Numbered from the stretch's first letter, positions 1 to 9,746 are shown. The stretch is DNA of 64,000 nt from Desulfovibrio sp. A2 (GCF_000226255.1 NZ_AGFG01000044.1:8993-72992); one strand, 5' to 3'. Numbers and translations: made by a program. Notes: generated by a model not told the origin, from the sequence alone.

Positions 1-597
1 CACGCGCGGGGCCACGGCCATGATCTCGTCGAACACCGCGTCCACGGTCATGGCCTCGCCGCCGTACAGGCCCGCCAGCAGGGCGTTCTTTTCAAGCAGC
101 GCGGCCTCGATCTTGGCGCGCAAAAGTTCCGGCATGGCAAGGTCGGCGGCGCGGATGCCGATGCGCGACATCTTGTCCTCGTAGCAGGGGCCGATGCCCC
201 GGCCGGTGGTGCCGATCTTGGATTCGTTGGACTTGTGGCGTTCGCGGGCCACGTCCAGCGCCTTATGGTAGGGCATGATCACATGGGTCTTGCGGCTGAT
301 CATCAGCCGCGCCGGAGAAACGTCGATGTCCTTGCCGCGCAGGGTTTCCACCTCGCGACAGAACACCTCGGGGTCGAGCACCACGCCGTTGCCGATGAGG
401 CATTTCTTGCCCGCGTGCAGGATGCCCGAAGGAATGAGGTGCAGGATGTACTGCTTCTCGCCCACCAGCACGGTGTGCCCGGCGTTGTTCCCGCCCTGGA
501 AGCGCACGATCACGTCGCACTTGCGGGTCAGCAGATCAACGATCTTGCCCTTGCCCTCATCGCCCCATTGGGCGCCCATCACGACCACGTTTGACAT
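1..597 (-). CDS. purA: Adenylosuccinate synthase, N-terminal part (cut by window edge)
   Basis: Makes adenylosuccinate from IMP, aspartate and GTP in the cytoplasm, the first committed step to AMP. The 199 codons in view begin [18 protein letters not shown], the GTP-binding and catalytic loop diagnostic of the family, and continue with the NNAGHT and TTGRGIGP motifs. The start is the ATG read from 597 downward, with AAGGAG 6 bases before it. The C-terminal half lies outside the window. It sits a few kilobases from the transformylase half of PurH, so two IMP-related steps are loosely grouped but not in one operon. Family assignment is certain; completeness cannot be judged. Confidence 0.97.
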   Translation of the reverse strand, partial: MSNVVVMGAQWGDEGKGKIVDLLTRKCDVIVRFQGGNNAGHTVLVGEKQYILHLIPSGILHAGKKCLIGNGVVLDPEVFCREVETLRGKDIDVSPARLMISRKTHVIMPYHKALDVARERHKSNESKIGTTGRGIGPCYEDKMSRIGIRAADLAMPELLRAKIEAALLEKNALLAGLYGGEAMTVDAVFDEIMAVAPRV

Positions 598-975
598 TTC
601 CCACTCCTTGTGACATTGAGTGCCACCCTGCGGCCATAGGCGCTTGCCGAAGGCACGCAGAAAAGGCATCATGTCTTATACCGTGACTTCTTGGAAGTCA
701 ACGAAACTGCTGTCGATCCGGCATCGGCGGCAAAAAATCGCCCGCACGCGGACACGCAGGAACCTTTCGGCCGGGCCAAGGCCCCCGAAAAACGGCGCGC
801 AGCGCCGCCCCCGCAACGCCGCACAACCCACGGCCCGACGGCCACCCCCGCGCACGGAAGCCCGGCCCGCCACAGGCGCACGCCCCTTCCGCCCCCCGAC
901 AGCACCGGCCTTCGCGCACCCGGCCACGCATCTTCTCCGCCTCGCCGCTCTCCCCCCGTCGGTCCACCGTAGCCC
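598..975. other. Gene-free gap between purA and the lytic transglycosylase
   Basis: This 378-base stretch separates purA (leftward) from the transglycosylase gene (rightward), so it must hold two divergent promoters. I see the purA ribosome binding site at its left end. I see no convincing -35/-10 pair, hairpin terminator or small gene; open frames here have the composition of GC-rich noise. Confidence 0.5.
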
Positions 976-2637
976 ATGCACGATCATATCTTCACCACCA
1001 GGGAACGCTTCGCGCTGTTCGGCCTCGCCATTGCCCAGGCGTTCCTGCTGCTGCTCATCCTGCTGCCCGCGCCCCGCCATTCCGAGGTGCTGCGCGTGGC
1101 CGCCCCCGCCCGCGAGCGCGTGCAGACGCGCCTTTCGCCCTACGGCCCCGGATTCGAACAGGAACTGCTGACCGCCTTCTGCACCCGCTACGGCTACGAA
1201 CTGCGCTGGGTGAAGGCCGACGACCGGGCCGAGGCCCTGCGCCTGGTGGCCGACGGCTACGCCGACGTGGCCGTGGGCTTTGGCGCGGTTCCCGGCGAGG
1301 ACGGCGAATCCCAACCCGGTCCGGCCGCGCTCGACGCGACTTACGGTGACGGCGCGGCGCCCCCGGCCCCCGACATTGCCGAAGCCTCCATGGCCGACAC
1401 GGACGGTACCCCCGGCTTCACCCTGGCCGCACTGCTGGCCCGGCTTGCATCGGGCGCGGACAAGGCCCCGCCCTCCGGCCTGGTGGCCAGCCCCGCCTAT
1501 GACCATGCCCGTCCGGTGCTGGTGCGCTGGTCCGAGTTGGACCCCGCCACTCCTGCCAACGCCGTGGACCGCGACGGGGGCGACGCCCTGTCCGGCGACG
1601 GCCTGCGCTCGGCCTTGCTGCTGACCAGTTGGGAAACGCCCGGCGGCCCCGTTTTGCCGAGGCTGCTGCACCCCGCCGGAGGCCCGGCCACCGCGCCCGG
1701 CACCCAGCCCACCGCCAGCCCCGACGCCACCGACGCCCCTCGGCACGCGGTGATCGACGGCGACACCTGGCGGCTGTGGCAGCCCTTCGTGGCCGAGCCC
1801 ACGGCGGGTCGGGCCACGGGCAAGCCTCTCTCCTACCGCTGGCACTGGCGCGGCGACGACGCCACCCTGGCCCCCCGGCTGGCCGAATTCTGGCGCGAGC
1901 GCATGGCCCCGGCAGACACCCTGCTGGACGACCTGACCGAACGCTACTTCGGCTTTCTGCCCGAATCGCTGGGCATGCCCGACGACGGCGAATATGCTGG
2001 ACCGGTGGACATCTTCGACCTGATGGACCTGATGACCGTGGTGGCCGAAAAACTGCCCAACCACGCCCCCGCCATCAGCCGCGCGGCCGCGCAAAGCGGC
2101 ATCGACCCGCTGCTGCTTTCCGCCGTGATCTTTCAGGAATCGCGCTTCGACACGTCCGCCCGCAGCAAGACCGGGGTGCGCGGCATCATGCAGCTTACCC
2201 AGAGCACGGCCCTGCTGCTGAAGGTGAACCGCATGAACCCCAGCCAGTCCATCCGGGGCGGGGCGCGCTACCTGCGCATGCTGTGGGAAAGCCTGGACGA
2301 CCTGAACCTGGACCCGTGGGACCGCTGGTTCTTCACCCTGGCCGCCTTCAACCAGGGGCCGGGGCACCTGCGCGACGCCATCAAGCTCAACCAGGACCTC
2401 GGCGGCACCGGCCGCACCTGGCGCGAACTGAAGGACACCTTTCCCAAACTGGCGCGGCCCCGCTACCACGTCCGCACCCGGTACGGGTACTGTCGTGGCT
2501 ACGAGGCCGTGGCGTTCGTGGAAAGCGTGCGCTACTACTATTACATACTCAACGGGCTAGTCGCCCTCTCGCGGCCGGAAGCTGAGCACCTTGCGCCGCT
2601 TCTGGGCACCGTTCCCGTCCGCTGGCCCTCCGTCTAG
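976..2637 (+). CDS. MltF-like membrane-bound lytic murein transglycosylase
   Basis: Predicted envelope enzyme that cleaves peptidoglycan glycan strands. The 553-residue protein has a short cytoplasmic start, one membrane segment at about residues 11-30, a region resembling a type 3 periplasmic solute-binding domain (about 38-310) and a C-terminal SLT lysozyme-like domain (about 365-520). The SLT catalytic glutamate is E388 in IFQESRFD, followed by GIMQLTQ and AAFNQGPG, all typical. The binding domain is interrupted by Ala/Pro/Gly-rich stretches (about 105-145 and 225-260). The ATG lacks a good Shine-Dalgarno, so the exact start is less sure. The last 81 bases overlap the convergent gene on the other strand. 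The mltF symbol is withheld because the ligand domain is divergent. Confidence 0.88.
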   Translation: MHDHIFTTRERFALFGLAIAQAFLLLLILLPAPRHSEVLRVAAPARERVQTRLSPYGPGFEQELLTAFCTRYGYELRWVKADDRAEALRLVADGYADVAVGFGAVPGEDGESQPGPAALDATYGDGAAPPAPDIAEASMADTDGTPGFTLAALLARLASGADKAPPSGLVASPAYDHARPVLVRWSELDPATPANAVDRDGGDALSGDGLRSALLLTSWETPGGPVLPRLLHPAGGPATAPGTQPTASPDATDAPRHAVIDGDTWRLWQPFVAEPTAGRATGKPLSYRWHWRGDDATLAPRLAEFWRERMAPADTLLDDLTERYFGFLPESLGMPDDGEYAGPVDIFDLMDLMTVVAEKLPNHAPAISRAAAQSGIDPLLLSAVIFQESRFDTSARSKTGVRGIMQLTQSTALLLKVNRMNPSQSIRGGARYLRMLWESLDDLNLDPWDRWFFTLAAFNQGPGHLRDAIKLNQDLGGTGRTWRELKDTFPKLARPRYHVRTRYGYCRGYEAVAFVESVRYYYYILNGLVALSRPEAEHLAPLLGTVPVRWPSV

Positions 2638-2934
2638 GGCGGGGTCGTCCTTGTCCGCCCCGGATCCGGGCACCGGCTCGAGGTTGAAGGCCATGCGCGG
2701 CGGAACCCCCACGGGTTCGCCCTCGGGCCGGGCCGCCGCGGCCCAGTGGTGGTTGAAGAGCTGGTTCTTCCAGCGCACCGCCTGGATCAGGCAGAGCACC
2801 AGCGACGCCTCTTCCCACCGCGTGGTGGGCTCGAAGCGGTCCACCACGGCGGCGTAGCGGTCCCACAGCGACATCAGCGACGCCTCGTCGTAGGCGTTCA
2901 GTTGCTGTGCCAGCTTTTGCAGCATGCGCTCCAT
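2557..2934 (-). CDS. Conserved hypothetical protein, 125 aa
   Basis: I do not recognise a family. The N-terminal 70 residues look like a compact helical domain (many Leu, Trp and Arg, for example SLMSLWDRYAAVVDRF and CLIQAVRWKNQLFNHHW); the tail from about residue 75 is Gly/Asp-rich and probably disordered. The ATG at 2934 has AAGGAG ten bases upstream. The amphipathic pattern of the N-terminal half argues for a real protein. It is convergent with, and overlaps, the transglycosylase 3' end. It may be a lineage-specific cytoplasmic protein; no function is proposed. Confidence 0.65.
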   Translation of the reverse strand: MERMLQKLAQQLNAYDEASLMSLWDRYAAVVDRFEPTTRWEEASLVLCLIQAVRWKNQLFNHHWAAAARPEGEPVGVPPRMAFNLEPVPGSGADKDDPALDGGPADGNGAQKRRKVLSFRPREGD

Positions 2935-3303
2935 GGGGTCATCGCTCCTTCATGCGGGGTGGTGTGGGGGCGGCCGGGACGCCGATGCGTCCGCGCTATT
3001 GCAGTGGCCGCGCCGTGCCTCGCAGGCTACGCCAATCCGGATGCCGGTTCAAATGGAAATTGCCCGCCCTTGCGGGCTGTGCTAGCATTCCCGCTGTCGC
3101 AGCCCGGAAGGCGACCGCGCCCCGCCCCGTGGCGGGGCGTTGCGCATGCCGCAGCAGTTTCCGCCCCCGATAACGTCCTTTCCGCCCGGCCTCGCCGCCG
3201 GGCGCAGGCCCGCCGTACCCGGCACGCCGCACCCGGCCGCAGTCCTGCCGCCCCGGATGCGCCCCGCGTGGCCGGGCCGCGCCGCCCCTTGCCGGAGCCC
3301 GTC
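2935..3303. other. Gene-free gap upstream of purH (transformylase half), with a weak promoter candidate
   Basis: Divergent intergenic region of 369 bases. A possible vegetative promoter on the plus strand is TTGCCC at 3060-3065, 17 bases, then TAGCAT at 3083-3088; the match is modest. No small gene or strong hairpin is apparent. Confidence 0.35.
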
Positions 3304-4596
3304 ATGACTTCGCCGAAGCCCGCCAGCCTCAAGGACATGTACCGCACCCTTCAGGACGATCCGTTTCCGGATTCCCTTACCCTGACGCTGGGCGACACCA
3401 CCCTGACCTACCGCAAGCGCACCTGGACCATCGACGGTGAACGCAAGGGCCTGCGCTACGGCGAAAACCCCGACCAGCCCGCCGCCCTGTACGAACTGGC
3501 CGAAGGCGGCCTGACCCTTGGCGGCGTGGCCTTTCGCGCGGCCGGGCAGGGGCTTGTCTCGGCCATCGCCGAAGAACACATGGTGCAGGCGGGCAAGCAC
3601 CCCGGCAAGACCAACCTGACCGACGTGGACAACGGGGTGAACATCCTGCAGTACCTGGCCGCGCGCCCCGCCGCCGTGATCCTGAAGCACAACAACCCCT
3701 GCGGGGCCGCCTGGTCGGACGCGGGCGTGGCCGACGCGCTGGACAAGGCCTACCGGTGCGACCGCATCGCCGCCTTCGGCGGGGCCGTGGTGGTCAACCG
3801 CCCGCTGGACCGCGCCGCCGGCGAACTCATCGCCGCCAACTACTTCGAGGTGGTGGCCGCGCCCGACTTCGAACCCGGTGTGCTGGAGCTACTGCAAACC
3901 CGCAAGAACCTGCGCATCCTGCGCATGCCCGGCCTGGCCAAGCTCGAACATTTCGCCGACGCGCCGTTCCTGGACATCAAGAGCCTGACCGACGGCGGCA
4001 TGGTCATCCAGCATTCGTTCCGCAACCGCATCCGCACCGTGGCGGACTTTTTGCCCGCCGAAGCCACCAGCAAGGACGGCGTCACCGTCACCGCCCGCGC
4101 CCCCTCGAAGCAGGAGGCCGACGACCTGCTGTTCGCCTGGGCCGTGGAATCGGGCGTCACGTCCAACTCGGTCATCTTCGTGCGGGGCGGGGCCACCGTG
4201 GCCATCGGCACCGGCGAACAGGACCGGGTGGGCTGCGTGGAACTGGCCATCCACAAGGCCTACACCAAGTACGCAGACTCCCTGGCCTTCGCCGCGCACA
4301 ACTGCTCACTGTACGACCTGAAGCAAAAGGCGGCCAGCGACCCGGCCCTGGCCGACTCGCTGGCCGACATCGAGCGCCGCACCCGCGACGAGCGCGGCGG
4401 CCTGCCCGGCACCGTGCTGGTCTCCGACGGGTTCTTCCCCTTCCGCGACGGCGTGGACGTGGCCCTGGCCCAGGGCGTCGCCGCCATCGCCCAGCCCGGC
4501 GGCTCGATGCGCGACCACGAAGTGATCATGGCCGTGAACGAGGCCAGCCCGCAGGTGGCCATGGTTTTTACGGGACAACGGTCTTTTAAGCACTAG
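3304..4596 (+). CDS. purH: AICAR transformylase (stand-alone C-terminal half of PurH)
   Basis: Transfers a formyl group from 10-formyl-tetrahydrofolate to AICAR, giving FAICAR, the penultimate step to IMP. In most bacteria this activity is the C-terminal part of bifunctional PurH (about 520 aa). Here the 430-residue protein carries only this part: RYGENPDQ at 51-58, KHNNPCG with the catalytic Lys/His/Asn at K128, H129 and N130, then the folate-site region ending FTGQRSFKH. No IMP-cyclohydrolase domain precedes it; that activity is encoded separately at 24281. The ATG has GGAG 8 bases upstream. The reading frame is open much further upstream, but that extension has no family similarity. A dispersed hairpin element follows the stop. 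Confidence 0.93.
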   Translation: MTSPKPASLKDMYRTLQDDPFPDSLTLTLGDTTLTYRKRTWTIDGERKGLRYGENPDQPAALYELAEGGLTLGGVAFRAAGQGLVSAIAEEHMVQAGKHPGKTNLTDVDNGVNILQYLAARPAAVILKHNNPCGAAWSDAGVADALDKAYRCDRIAAFGGAVVVNRPLDRAAGELIAANYFEVVAAPDFEPGVLELLQTRKNLRILRMPGLAKLEHFADAPFLDIKSLTDGGMVIQHSFRNRIRTVADFLPAEATSKDGVTVTARAPSKQEADDLLFAWAVESGVTSNSVIFVRGGATVAIGTGEQDRVGCVELAIHKAYTKYADSLAFAAHNCSLYDLKQKAASDPALADSLADIERRTRDERGGLPGTVLVSDGFFPFRDGVDVALAQGVAAIAQPGGSMRDHEVIMAVNEASPQVAMVFTGQRSFKH

Positions 4597-4619
4597 AAAC
4601 TCCAGCAATAAGAGATAGC

Positions 4620-4677
4620 GGGGAGGGGACCCTTTAAAAAGGGGCTCCCTCCCCGAACCCCTCCCCCCCAAACTTTT
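4620..4677 (+). repeat. Dispersed G/C hairpin element, copy 1 (terminator-like)
   Basis: A long hairpin, GGGGAGGGGACC... pairing with ...CTCCCTCCCC around a TTTAAAAA centre, followed by GAACCCCTCCCCCCCAAAC and a T-rich stretch. It lies 24 bases after the purH stop. Related copies occur 3' of hisG (minus strand, 41703-41750) and of the superoxide dismutase gene (63856-63910). The stem plus T-tract suggests it terminates transcription. Confidence 0.8.
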
Positions 4678-4839
4678 TGTTTTGTAGTCGGGCAACACCA
4701 CGCCCTCCTGCCTCCTCCTCTACGGAGGCCGATAGGTTCCTGGGCTCGTCTGAAATTGCCTTTCTTCCTTATACCCCGCAGCGGTCTTCCGCTGCGGGTG
4801 GCTGGTGCGGGGGCGATGCAAGGAATTACGAGTTGTTGT

Positions 4840-4981
4840 GGCCGGGCAAGGCGGCGCGCGATTTTCGCGCGGAGATCGGCAGCCGTTAGGCGAGCGCAAC
4901 GCGCGAGCCTTACGGATGGCGAAAGCAGCGCTGTACCGGCGTACGTGAGCAGCGAAAATCAAGCGCCAACGCAGCCCGGCC
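4840..4981. mobile_element. MITE-like or REP-like non-coding element, 142 bp
   Basis: The left end starts GGCCGGGC and runs to GATTTTCGC; the right end is its imperfect inverted copy, ending GCGAAAATC...GCCCGGCC. The terminal inverted repeats are about 30 bases with mismatches. Inside is a palindromic module, CCGTTAGGCGAGC pairing with GCGAGCCTTACGG. A second copy of that module stands alone at 4991-5026. No coding capacity is apparent. The architecture fits a miniature inverted-repeat or REP-derived element. Confidence 0.55.
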
Positions 4982-4990
4982 CAAAAAGGC

Positions 4991-5026
4991 GGCAGCCGTT
5001 AGGCGAGCTTGCGAGCCTTACGGATG
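4991..5026. repeat. Second copy of the internal palindromic module
   Basis: GGCAGCCGTTAGGCGAGC followed closely by GCGAGCCTTACGGATG, nearly identical to the module at 4878-4918 inside the MITE-like element but with a shorter loop. Direct repetition 113 bases apart shows it is a mobile or recombining unit rather than a local hairpin. Confidence 0.7.
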
Positions 5027-5131
5027 ACGTCCGCAACGCGCGGATTCCGCAAGCAGCGCACCCGCGCTGACAGGGCGCACCGACGCTAACGCACCTTCTC
5101 CAGCCTCACCGACACAAACCAAGCGGGAAAC

Positions 5132-7339
5132 ATGGCGGCTCCATCCGGCATCGTGCGCTACCCCGGCCCGGGGTGCATCGTGGAATTCATGCAGGGCAAC
5201 CGCCCCATTACGGCCTGGGTGCTCGAAGAGCAGGCAGGCAAGCTGCGCCTGCTGCTCGCCAACCGCCGCGAAACCAAACTCACCACCAACCGCCTGCTGC
5301 CCTGGTCCGGCCCAGTCTACTCCGGCGAATACGGCCGCCAACAGATCATCGACCTGCTGGAACTGCACCGCCAGCGTCGCGACGACCGCGAAACCACGCT
5401 CGACCCGCTGGACCTCTGGACCCTGGCCCAGGGCGAGGTGGACCGCGCCTCGCTGGAATGGTTCGCGGAACTCCTGTGGGAATCCCCCGAGGTGGACGAT
5501 CTCGCCGCCCTGGGCCGCGCCATGCTGGCTTGCAAGACCCACTTCAAGTTCCAGCCGCCCGACTTCGAGGTGTACACCGCCGAAAAGGTGGACGCCCGCA
5601 TGGCCGAGCAGGAGGCCACCCGCCAGCGCGAAGCCCTGGTGGCCGCCGGACACGAATTCGTGCGCATCCTGTGGGACGTGCACTCGCGCCGCCGCACCCT
5701 GCCGCCGGAAACCTCGCCGGAGCGCCCCGCCCCGGACATCGCCGAACAGCTGGCCGCGCTGGTCATGACCCGCCTGGCCGACCCGGACGACCACGACTCC
5801 GAGGCGGTCTGGAAGCAGGTGACCAAGGGCCTGCCCGACGACCCGCACCTGGCCCTGCACCTGGCCAAAACCTGGGGCCTTGTGCCGGAACACCACAACT
5901 TCTGGATGGATCGCGCGGGCTACGACCCCGGCAACGCCTGGGCCGCCAGCCATGCGGACGACATCGCCGCCTTGCGCGCGGCCGTGGAGTCCGCCCGGCG
6001 CGAACCGCTGGCCACGCCGTTCGTCTCCATAGATTCGGCCACCACCCGCGACATCGACGACGCCTTCCACATCGAGCCGCGCGGCGACGGAGGCTTTCGC
6101 CTGTGGCTGGCCCTGGCCTGCCCGGCCCTGGCCTGGCCCTACGGCAGCGAACTGGACAAGGCGGTGCTGCGCCGCGCCACCAGCATCTACCTGCCGGAAG
6201 CCACCCACCACATGCTGCCCGAGGAACTGGGCACCGGCTTCTTCAGCCTGCTGGCCGGGCAAGACCGGCCAGCGCTGGTGCTGACCATGGAAGTGGCCCC
6301 GGACGGCGAATTGCAATCCTGCGTGCCCAGTGGCGCGTGGGTGCGCCTTGCCGCCAACCTCACCTATGACGCCTGCGAGGCATGCCTGGCCGCCGCGGCC
6401 CCGCCCGAGGCGGCCCCGAACCCCGACGACGACCTGCTGGCGGCCATGTTGGCGGGCGATGCGGACGCCACGGACGACGCAGGCGACGCCACCGCCGCGC
6501 CCATCCCCCTGCCGGACAACGCGGCCGCGCCCCATGCGGAGCAACTGGCCGTGGCCGACAGGCTGGCCCGCGCGCTGCAATCCCACCGCATCGGACGCGG
6601 GGCGGTGATCATCGAACGCGACGATCCGAAAGTGACATTGTCCGGCGAGGGCGCGGCCACCGTCGTGGAGATCGTGGACCAGCCCGCCGCGCCGCGCAGC
6701 CAGTCCATCGTGGCCGAGATGATGATCCTCGCCAACGCCGGGGTGGCTCGCTGGGCCGGGGAAAACCGCGTGGCCCTGCTGCACCGCACCCAGGACGTGG
6801 GCATCCCCCGCGAATACGCCGGGGTGTGGCGCGCGCCGCACGAGGTGGCGCGGGTGGTCAAGGCCCTGGCCTCGTCCCTGCTGGAAACCTCGCCCCGGCC
6901 CCACGCGGGCATCGGGGTGCCCGCGTACAGCCCGGTCACCTCGCCGCTGCGCCGCTACCCCGACCTGATCAACGAAACCCAGGTGCTGCACGCCCTGGCC
7001 ACCGGGCAGGGCCGCTGGACCCGCGAGGAACTGGACGCCATGCTGCCCCTGCTGAACGCCCGGCTGGACGCGGCGGGCCAAGTGCAGCGTTTTCGCCCGC
7101 GCTACTGGAAGCTGCTGCATTTTCGCCAGAAGGGCGACAAGACATGGTGGTCCGCCGTGGTCACCGAAGAAAACGACGCCTTCGTCACCGTCAGCCTGCC
7201 GCGCGAGCAGCTGTTTTTGCGCGGGCGGCGCGCCACATTCGGCGACAAGGTGAATCCCGGCCAGCACTTCCGGGTGCGGGTGGGCAAGATCCATCCGCTG
7301 AACAACGAAATCCAGATACTGGACGCGGAAGAAGAGTGA
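5132..7339 (+). CDS. RNase II/R family 3'-5' exoribonuclease
   Basis: Predicted processive hydrolytic exoribonuclease for mRNA or structured RNA decay. The 735-residue protein has an N-terminal region poor in recognisable cold-shock motifs, then the RNB catalytic domain beginning SIDSATTRDIDDAFHI. All four magnesium-binding aspartates are present (D301, D307, D309, D310 in the D-x5-D-x-D-D pattern). The later TSPLRRYPDLINETQ motif is the usual RNB RNA-binding loop. A low-complexity Asp/Ala insertion lies near residues 425-460. The C-terminal region is short for an S1 domain. ATG with GGGA 4 bases upstream. RNase II versus RNase R cannot be settled by eye. Confidence 0.9.
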   Translation: MAAPSGIVRYPGPGCIVEFMQGNRPITAWVLEEQAGKLRLLLANRRETKLTTNRLLPWSGPVYSGEYGRQQIIDLLELHRQRRDDRETTLDPLDLWTLAQGEVDRASLEWFAELLWESPEVDDLAALGRAMLACKTHFKFQPPDFEVYTAEKVDARMAEQEATRQREALVAAGHEFVRILWDVHSRRRTLPPETSPERPAPDIAEQLAALVMTRLADPDDHDSEAVWKQVTKGLPDDPHLALHLAKTWGLVPEHHNFWMDRAGYDPGNAWAASHADDIAALRAAVESARREPLATPFVSIDSATTRDIDDAFHIEPRGDGGFRLWLALACPALAWPYGSELDKAVLRRATSIYLPEATHHMLPEELGTGFFSLLAGQDRPALVLTMEVAPDGELQSCVPSGAWVRLAANLTYDACEACLAAAAPPEAAPNPDDDLLAAMLAGDADATDDAGDATAAPIPLPDNAAAPHAEQLAVADRLARALQSHRIGRGAVIIERDDPKVTLSGEGAATVVEIVDQPAAPRSQSIVAEMMILANAGVARWAGENRVALLHRTQDVGIPREYAGVWRAPHEVARVVKALASSLLETSPRPHAGIGVPAYSPVTSPLRRYPDLINETQVLHALATGQGRWTREELDAMLPLLNARLDAAGQVQRFRPRYWKLLHFRQKGDKTWWSAVVTEENDAFVTVSLPREQLFLRGRRATFGDKVNPGQHFRVRVGKIHPLNNEIQILDAEEE

Positions 7340-7438
7340 CGGCATTGTGGCCCGGCGCGGCCCGCGTTGCGGCCAGGACGGCACTCCGGTCCGCGACGCC
7401 ATTCACCCCACCCGCCAGCCCCCGCAGGAGGCACGACC

Positions 7439-8125
7439 ATGGGTAACCTGCTTTGGATCGCCATCGCCTACGTCATGGGCTCCATCCCCTTCGGGCTGGT
7501 GTTCGCCCGCACCTTCTGCGGGGTGGACCCGCGCACCGGCGGCAGCCGCAACGTGGGGGCCACCAACGTGGCCCGGCTGTGCGGCACCAAGTGGGGCGTG
7601 GCCACCCTGGTCTGCGACGCGCTGAAGGGCGCGCTGCCCGTGGCCATCGCCCTGTCGTTCAGCGATTCCACGTTCTTCCACAGCCTGACGGCGCTGGCCG
7701 CCCTGCTGGGGCACCTGCATTCCTGCTTCCTGGGCTTCAAGGGGGGCAAGGCGGTGGCCACCACGGTGGGCGTGTTCATTCCGCTGGCCTTCTGGCAGCT
7801 GGTGCTGGCGGGCATTGCCTGCATCGCGGTCATCTGGCGCTCCGGCTTCGTCTCGCTGGGTTCGCTGACCCTGGTCACGGCCCTGCCGGTGTTCCTGCTG
7901 GTGTACGGCAAGTGGAAGCTGCTGCCCCTGGCGCTGGTGGTCATGGCCCTGGTGTACTGGAGCCACCGCGAGAACATCGGGCGGCTGGCGCGCGGCGAGG
8001 AAAAGCCCTGGCAGAAGAAGCACCACGATGCGGCGCCCACCGGCTGCGCGGCTGACGACGCGACCACCCCCTGCGGGTGCGGCTGCGCCGCGCACGGCGA
8101 ACCCGGCGCCACCCCGGAAAAGTAG
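7439..8125 (+). CDS. plsY: Glycerol-3-phosphate acyltransferase PlsY
   Basis: Integral membrane enzyme that acylates glycerol-3-phosphate from acyl-phosphate, the first step of phospholipid synthesis. The 228-residue protein has five or more hydrophobic segments and the PlsY motifs [24 protein letters not shown] and [10 protein letters not shown]. An unusual Cys/Ala-rich tail (about residues 195-228, with CGCGCAAHG) extends beyond the usual family end near residue 195. The ATG is preceded by AGGAGG 8 bases away. It is about 100 bases downstream of the RNB nuclease gene and 88 before thrC, so co-transcription is plausible. Confidence 0.94.
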   Translation: MGNLLWIAIAYVMGSIPFGLVFARTFCGVDPRTGGSRNVGATNVARLCGTKWGVATLVCDALKGALPVAIALSFSDSTFFHSLTALAALLGHLHSCFLGFKGGKAVATTVGVFIPLAFWQLVLAGIACIAVIWRSGFVSLGSLTLVTALPVFLLVYGKWKLLPLALVVMALVYWSHRENIGRLARGEEKPWQKKHHDAAPTGCAADDATTPCGCGCAAHGEPGATPEK

Positions 8126-8213
8126 CTTTCACGGCGCCGCCCCGGCTCTGTCGCCGGTGCCACGGCATGGCGCCACAACTGCTGCATTGCACGATTTCAA
8201 GGAGACCGGCCCC

Positions 8214-9692
8214 ATGCCCTGTCCCACGCCTTGTCCCGCACCCGGCCACGACTTTCCGGCCGCGCGCACGCGGATGGAGTACGTCTGCCTCGGCTGCGGA
8301 GAGCGCCGCGGCATCGACGAACTGCTGTACACCTGCCCCAACTGCGGCGGTGTGTACCTGCTGGAAGACCTCGATTTCGGCAAGCTCGCGGAACTGCGCA
8401 CCGGCCCCGAATGGCGCGCCCTGTTCGACGCCCGCGCCGCCACCCGCACCACCGCCCTGCGCGGCATCTTCCGCTTTTACGAGCTGATGGCCCCGGTGCT
8501 GGAAGAAGAGGACATCGTGTACCTGGGCGAAGGCAACACCCCCATCATCGAGGCGGCCCCCGTGCTGCGCGACGGAGTGGGCATTCCCTTCGCCTTCAAG
8601 AACGACGGCCAGAACCCCAGCGCATCGTTCAAGGACCGGGGCATGGCCTGCGCGTTCAGCTACCTGAAGGCGCTGGTGCGCAAGCACGGCTGGGACGAGG
8701 TGCTTACCGTCTGCGCCTCCACCGGCGACACCTCGGCCGCCGCCGCGCTGTACGCCTCGTACGTGGGCGGGCCGGTGAAGTCGGTGGTGCTGCTGCCGCA
8801 CGGCAAGGTCACCCCGCAGCAGCTTTCGCAGCCGCTCGGCAGCGGGGCCACGGTGCTGGAAATTCCCGGCGTGTTCGACGACTGCATGAAGGTGGTGGAG
8901 CACCTGGCCGAAAACTACCGGGTGGCCCTGCTGAACTCCAAGAACAGCTGGCGCATCCTGGGCCAGGAATCCTACGCCTTCGAGGTGGCCCAGTGGTACG
9001 GCTGGGACATGAAGGGCCAGTGCGTGTTCGTGCCCATCGGCAACGCGGGCAACGTCACGGCCATCATGGCGGGCTTCCTGAAGCTGCTGCGCCTTGGGGT
9101 CATCGACAGCCTGCCGCGGGTCATCGGCGTGCAGTCGCACCATGCCGACCCGGTTTGGCGCTACTACAGCCAGCCTGACCCGGCCACCCGCACCTACGCG
9201 CCCGTCACCGTGCAGCCCAGCGTGGCCCAGGCCGCCATGATCGGCAACCCGGTGTCCTTCCCGCGCGTGAAGGCGCTGGCGGACAGGTTCATCGCCGAAG
9301 GGGGCGAACGCGCCTTCTCCGTGGTGCAGGTGACCGAGCAGGAGATCATGGACGCCATGATCCGGGGCAACCGCCACGGGCACATCGCCTGCACCCAGGG
9401 CGGCGAATGCCTGGCCGGGCTCATCAAGGCCCGGGAACTGGGCCTGGTGTCGCCGGGCGAGCACGCCGTGCTCGACGCCACGGCCCACAGCCTGAAGTTC
9501 GCGGGCTTTCAGGACATGTACTTCACCAACAGCTTCCCGCCCGAATACGGCGTGATTCCGGACGCCAGCCTGGCCAACGCGCCCGCGCTGGTGGTCAGCA
9601 CGGAAGACAAGGCGCGCCTGTCGCCCGAGGCCTACACCCTGGCCGCCGCCAAGGCGGTGGTGGCCAAGCTGGGGCTGGCGAAGAAGGCGTAG
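8214..9692 (+). CDS. thrC: Threonine synthase
   Basis: PLP enzyme converting O-phosphohomoserine to threonine. The 492-residue protein opens with a zinc-ribbon (C25, C28, C41, C44) seen in the class with an N-terminal ribbon, followed by the fold-type II PLP domain with the Schiff-base lysine K140 in NPSASFKDRGM. The start is the ATG with AAGGAG 10 bases upstream; the frame stays open further upstream without family similarity. A perfect terminator follows at 9747. Family assignment is secure. Confidence 0.95.
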   Translation: MPCPTPCPAPGHDFPAARTRMEYVCLGCGERRGIDELLYTCPNCGGVYLLEDLDFGKLAELRTGPEWRALFDARAATRTTALRGIFRFYELMAPVLEEEDIVYLGEGNTPIIEAAPVLRDGVGIPFAFKNDGQNPSASFKDRGMACAFSYLKALVRKHGWDEVLTVCASTGDTSAAAALYASYVGGPVKSVVLLPHGKVTPQQLSQPLGSGATVLEIPGVFDDCMKVVEHLAENYRVALLNSKNSWRILGQESYAFEVAQWYGWDMKGQCVFVPIGNAGNVTAIMAGFLKLLRLGVIDSLPRVIGVQSHHADPVWRYYSQPDPATRTYAPVTVQPSVAQAAMIGNPVSFPRVKALADRFIAEGGERAFSVVQVTEQEIMDAMIRGNRHGHIACTQGGECLAGLIKARELGLVSPGEHAVLDATAHSLKFAGFQDMYFTNSFPPEYGVIPDASLANAPALVVSTEDKARLSPEAYTLAAAKAVVAKLGLAKKA

Positions 9693-9746
9693 CGCCCGCA
9701 CGCGGGGCCACGCGCCCCGCCGGTTTCCATCACGCCCGCGCAAACG

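Noticed and set aside
676..2469. 597-codon open frame on the minus strand opposite the transglycosylase gene
   Set aside because: Composition is Gly/Ala/Val/His/Gln-rich with no domain; the plus-strand frame has a full SLT domain. Typical antisense artefact of high GC3.
5018..7402. 794-codon minus-strand frame opposite the RNB nuclease
   Set aside because: No motifs; the plus strand carries the complete RNB catalytic aspartates.
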